Shown: positions 62,646 through 64,000 of the stretch, in pieces
Layout: each line of letters opens with the position of its first letter
Numbering within the stretch: position 1 is the first letter of the stretch
The notes under the pieces: generated by a model
Database searches by the model: none
Seen by the model: only the letters and a program-made list of their open reading frames with translations
Told to the model about the DNA's origin: nothing
Source of the DNA: Bacteroidales bacterium
GTDB lineage: Bacteria; Bacteroidota; Bacteroidia; Bacteroidales; CG2-30-32-10
Reading direction: 5' to 3'
NCBI GenBank assembly: GCA_035353855.1
Contig: DAOQAK010000009.1
Span: 1-64,000, forward strand
Length of the DNA stretch: 64,000 nucleotides
Position numbers and translations under genes: made by a program

Positions 62646-63953
62646 ATGAATATCAACAGAAATAATTATGAGATTTGGTTTCTCGACTTCTACGAAGGTA
62701 AGCTCAACCCTTCGCAGATTGAGGAATTGATGAATTTTCTGGATGTTCATTATGATTTGAAAGAAGAGTTTGAAAACTTTGAAAATGTTAGCCTGCCTCC
62801 TATTAAAAAAGTTGTTTTTGACGGCAAAGAGCAGTTGAAAAAAAATATTTTAGTGAAAGTAGGCAATATCAATGAGTCGAATTATACTGATTATTTTATT
62901 GCTTACCACGAAGGCGATTTATCTGAAATAGAAAAAAATAATGTTCTACTGTTTCTTGAAAAAAATATTTCTTTAAAAAATGAATTTGAATTGTTCTCGA
63001 AAACTAAAGTTGCTCCTGATGAAAAAATAAAATTCGATTTAAAACAATGTTTAAAAAAGGAAACTATTTTATCATCTGCAAATATTAATGAGAACAATTA
63101 TACCGAGTATTTTATTGCAGCTTTTGAAGGTGACCTGACTTTACAACAACATTCAGAATTAAAAGAGTTTTTAAATAAAAATCCTCATTTAAGTAAAGAA
63201 TATAATTTATTCGGACAAACAAAAATTACTTTTGATACAGCTATTGTTTTTAACAGGAAAGAACAACTTAAGAAAACCGTATTATTGCAAAAAACGGTAA
63301 AAGTCCGCTATATGTATTATGCAATATCAGTGGCTGCTTCGTTATTGCTTATAATTTCAATATATGCTTTACTTGACAGAAATAATGTTCAACAAATTTA
63401 TACTGCTGAAAGACGAAATATCGAATTAAAAAGTAAAAATGTACAAAAAATTACTGATAAATCAGTTGACAATACAGCATCTGATAATTATGCAGACAAT
63501 ACTCAAAAACAAAATATTTCTAATATTTCAGATAATAAAAAAAGTATTGAACAAACTGAAAATATTTATGCTTCTTCATTGAACAATGTTTTTATAGGTA
63601 ATGATGAAAAAATAGAAATATCAAAAATTACGATTTATGAAGATTTTTATGCAATGGTTCAGCGAAAGAAAGAAAATGAAGCTGCAAAAGAAGAAAATAA
63701 GAATGATGACAATACAATATCATTAACACAATTTGCCTTATATAAAATTAAAAAATCAATTGCACCTCAGAATAAAAAAGATAAAATAAAACCCTCGGAT
63801 AAGCTTACAGGATGGGATTTGGCCGATGCAGGATTAAATAAATTTAACGAACTTACAGGTGCAGAAGCAACGTTGGTGAAAAATGAAAATAACAATGGTT
63901 ATAAGTTTTCATTTGGCGATAGCTTTGAATTAGCACACAATATCGGTCAGTAA
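62646..63953 (+). CDS. Anti-sigma-factor-like membrane protein with triplicated N-terminal module
   Basis: A 435-residue protein. Three ~60-residue repeats at ~7-65, ~78-137 and ~150-209 share N-Y-x5-F-x2-EG-x-L, a helix with FL, and a K-x2-LKK end, separated by short ININE-type linkers. A TM helix at ~224-244 and a Lys/Asn/Glu-rich extracytoplasmic part to 435 follow. Position right after an ECF sigma gene makes an anti-sigma role likely, the repeats acting as cytoplasmic sigma-binding parts. The classic zinc His/Cys motif is absent. Confidence 0.7.
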   Translation: MNINRNNYEIWFLDFYEGKLNPSQIEELMNFLDVHYDLKEEFENFENVSLPPIKKVVFDGKEQLKKNILVKVGNINESNYTDYFIAYHEGDLSEIEKNNVLLFLEKNISLKNEFELFSKTKVAPDEKIKFDLKQCLKKETILSSANINENNYTEYFIAAFEGDLTLQQHSELKEFLNKNPHLSKEYNLFGQTKITFDTAIVFNRKEQLKKTVLLQKTVKVRYMYYAISVAASLLLIISIYALLDRNNVQQIYTAERRNIELKSKNVQKITDKSVDNTASDNYADNTQKQNISNISDNKKSIEQTENIYASSLNNVFIGNDEKIEISKITIYEDFYAMVQRKKENEAAKEENKNDDNTISLTQFALYKIKKSIAPQNKKDKIKPSDKLTGWDLADAGLNKFNELTGAEATLVKNENNNGYKFSFGDSFELAHNIGQ

Positions 63954-64000
63954 AAGAAAAAAGTATAAAAATTATTTTTAAGCTGTAACTTTTAAAAATA

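Overview
The window is AT-rich DNA from an anaerobic or microaerophilic member of the Bacteroidota, probably Bacteroidales-like. Evidence: many secreted proteins with type IX secretion (T9SS) C-terminal sorting domains of both type A and gliding-type B, a TonB homologue with an ECF sigma/anti-sigma pair, a tiny Arg/Lys-rich protein behind an HU gene, promoters of the TTG-N19-TAnnTTTG type, and few clear Shine-Dalgarno sequences. An electron-bifurcating-type redox operon, a rubrerythrin-like protein, class I fumarase and a double-cubane reductase pair point to anaerobic life.

Layout. 0.1-4.3 kb: secreted and envelope proteins. 4.4-11.1 kb: a redox operon (NuoE-like, NuoF-like, and a 1235-residue fusion of 2Fe-2S ferredoxin, NfnB/GltD-like flavoprotein and a dead molybdopterin-oxidoreductase-like domain) ending in a diiron protein; it looks like an Stn-type transhydrogenase. 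11.2-15.4 kb: a tandemly duplicated two-gene module, a short T9SS protein followed by a collagen-repeat surface protein; the first short gene is frameshifted and the last collagen protein carries YadA-like repeats and an S74 chaperone. 15.4-19.7 kb: ssb, mutY, HU, a small ribosomal-type protein, rng and recX. 19.8-28.5 kb: a 21-bp tandem repeat, an internally duplicated unknown protein, three T9SS cargo proteins and an intergenic zone with a gene remnant, 185-bp tandem repeats and a MITE-like element abutting the prfB promoter. 28.5-41 kb: prfB with its programmed frameshift, an ArsC-like protein, fumarase, a lipoprotein, an RND exporter, rfbA, a sugar epimerase, a polyprenyl synthase, a barrel protein and an MFS permease.

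40.9-48.2 kb (minus strand): a suf operon (sufB-C-D-S-E plus a DUF59 gene) interrupted by two GxxExxY nuclease-family genes and a DUF1016 remnant. 48.4-55.7 kb (plus strand): a selenium island with tRNA-Sec, selA, selB, a class V aminotransferase (cysteine desulfurase or selenocysteine lyase type), yedF, a DUF3343 protein and selD; a third GxxExxY gene, killed by a nonsense codon, sits inside it. 56-58.3 kb: a double-cubane reductase and its ATP-dependent activator. 58.3-64 kb: a CAU-anticodon tRNA, a HAD phosphatase, dusB, a CPBP protease, tonB, and an ECF sigma factor with an unusual anti-sigma protein.

The most unusual signal is a family of elements whose imperfect inverted ends are built from CnAAG/CACTAAG-type words. 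Three copies enclose a GxxExxY gene and at least three carry no gene; all lie between genes of the suf and sel clusters. They look like a mobile element with MITE-like derivatives that favours intergenic sites in operons. No confident selenoprotein lies in the window, although a 60-codon UGA-containing frame with a SECIS-like hairpin occurs just after selD.
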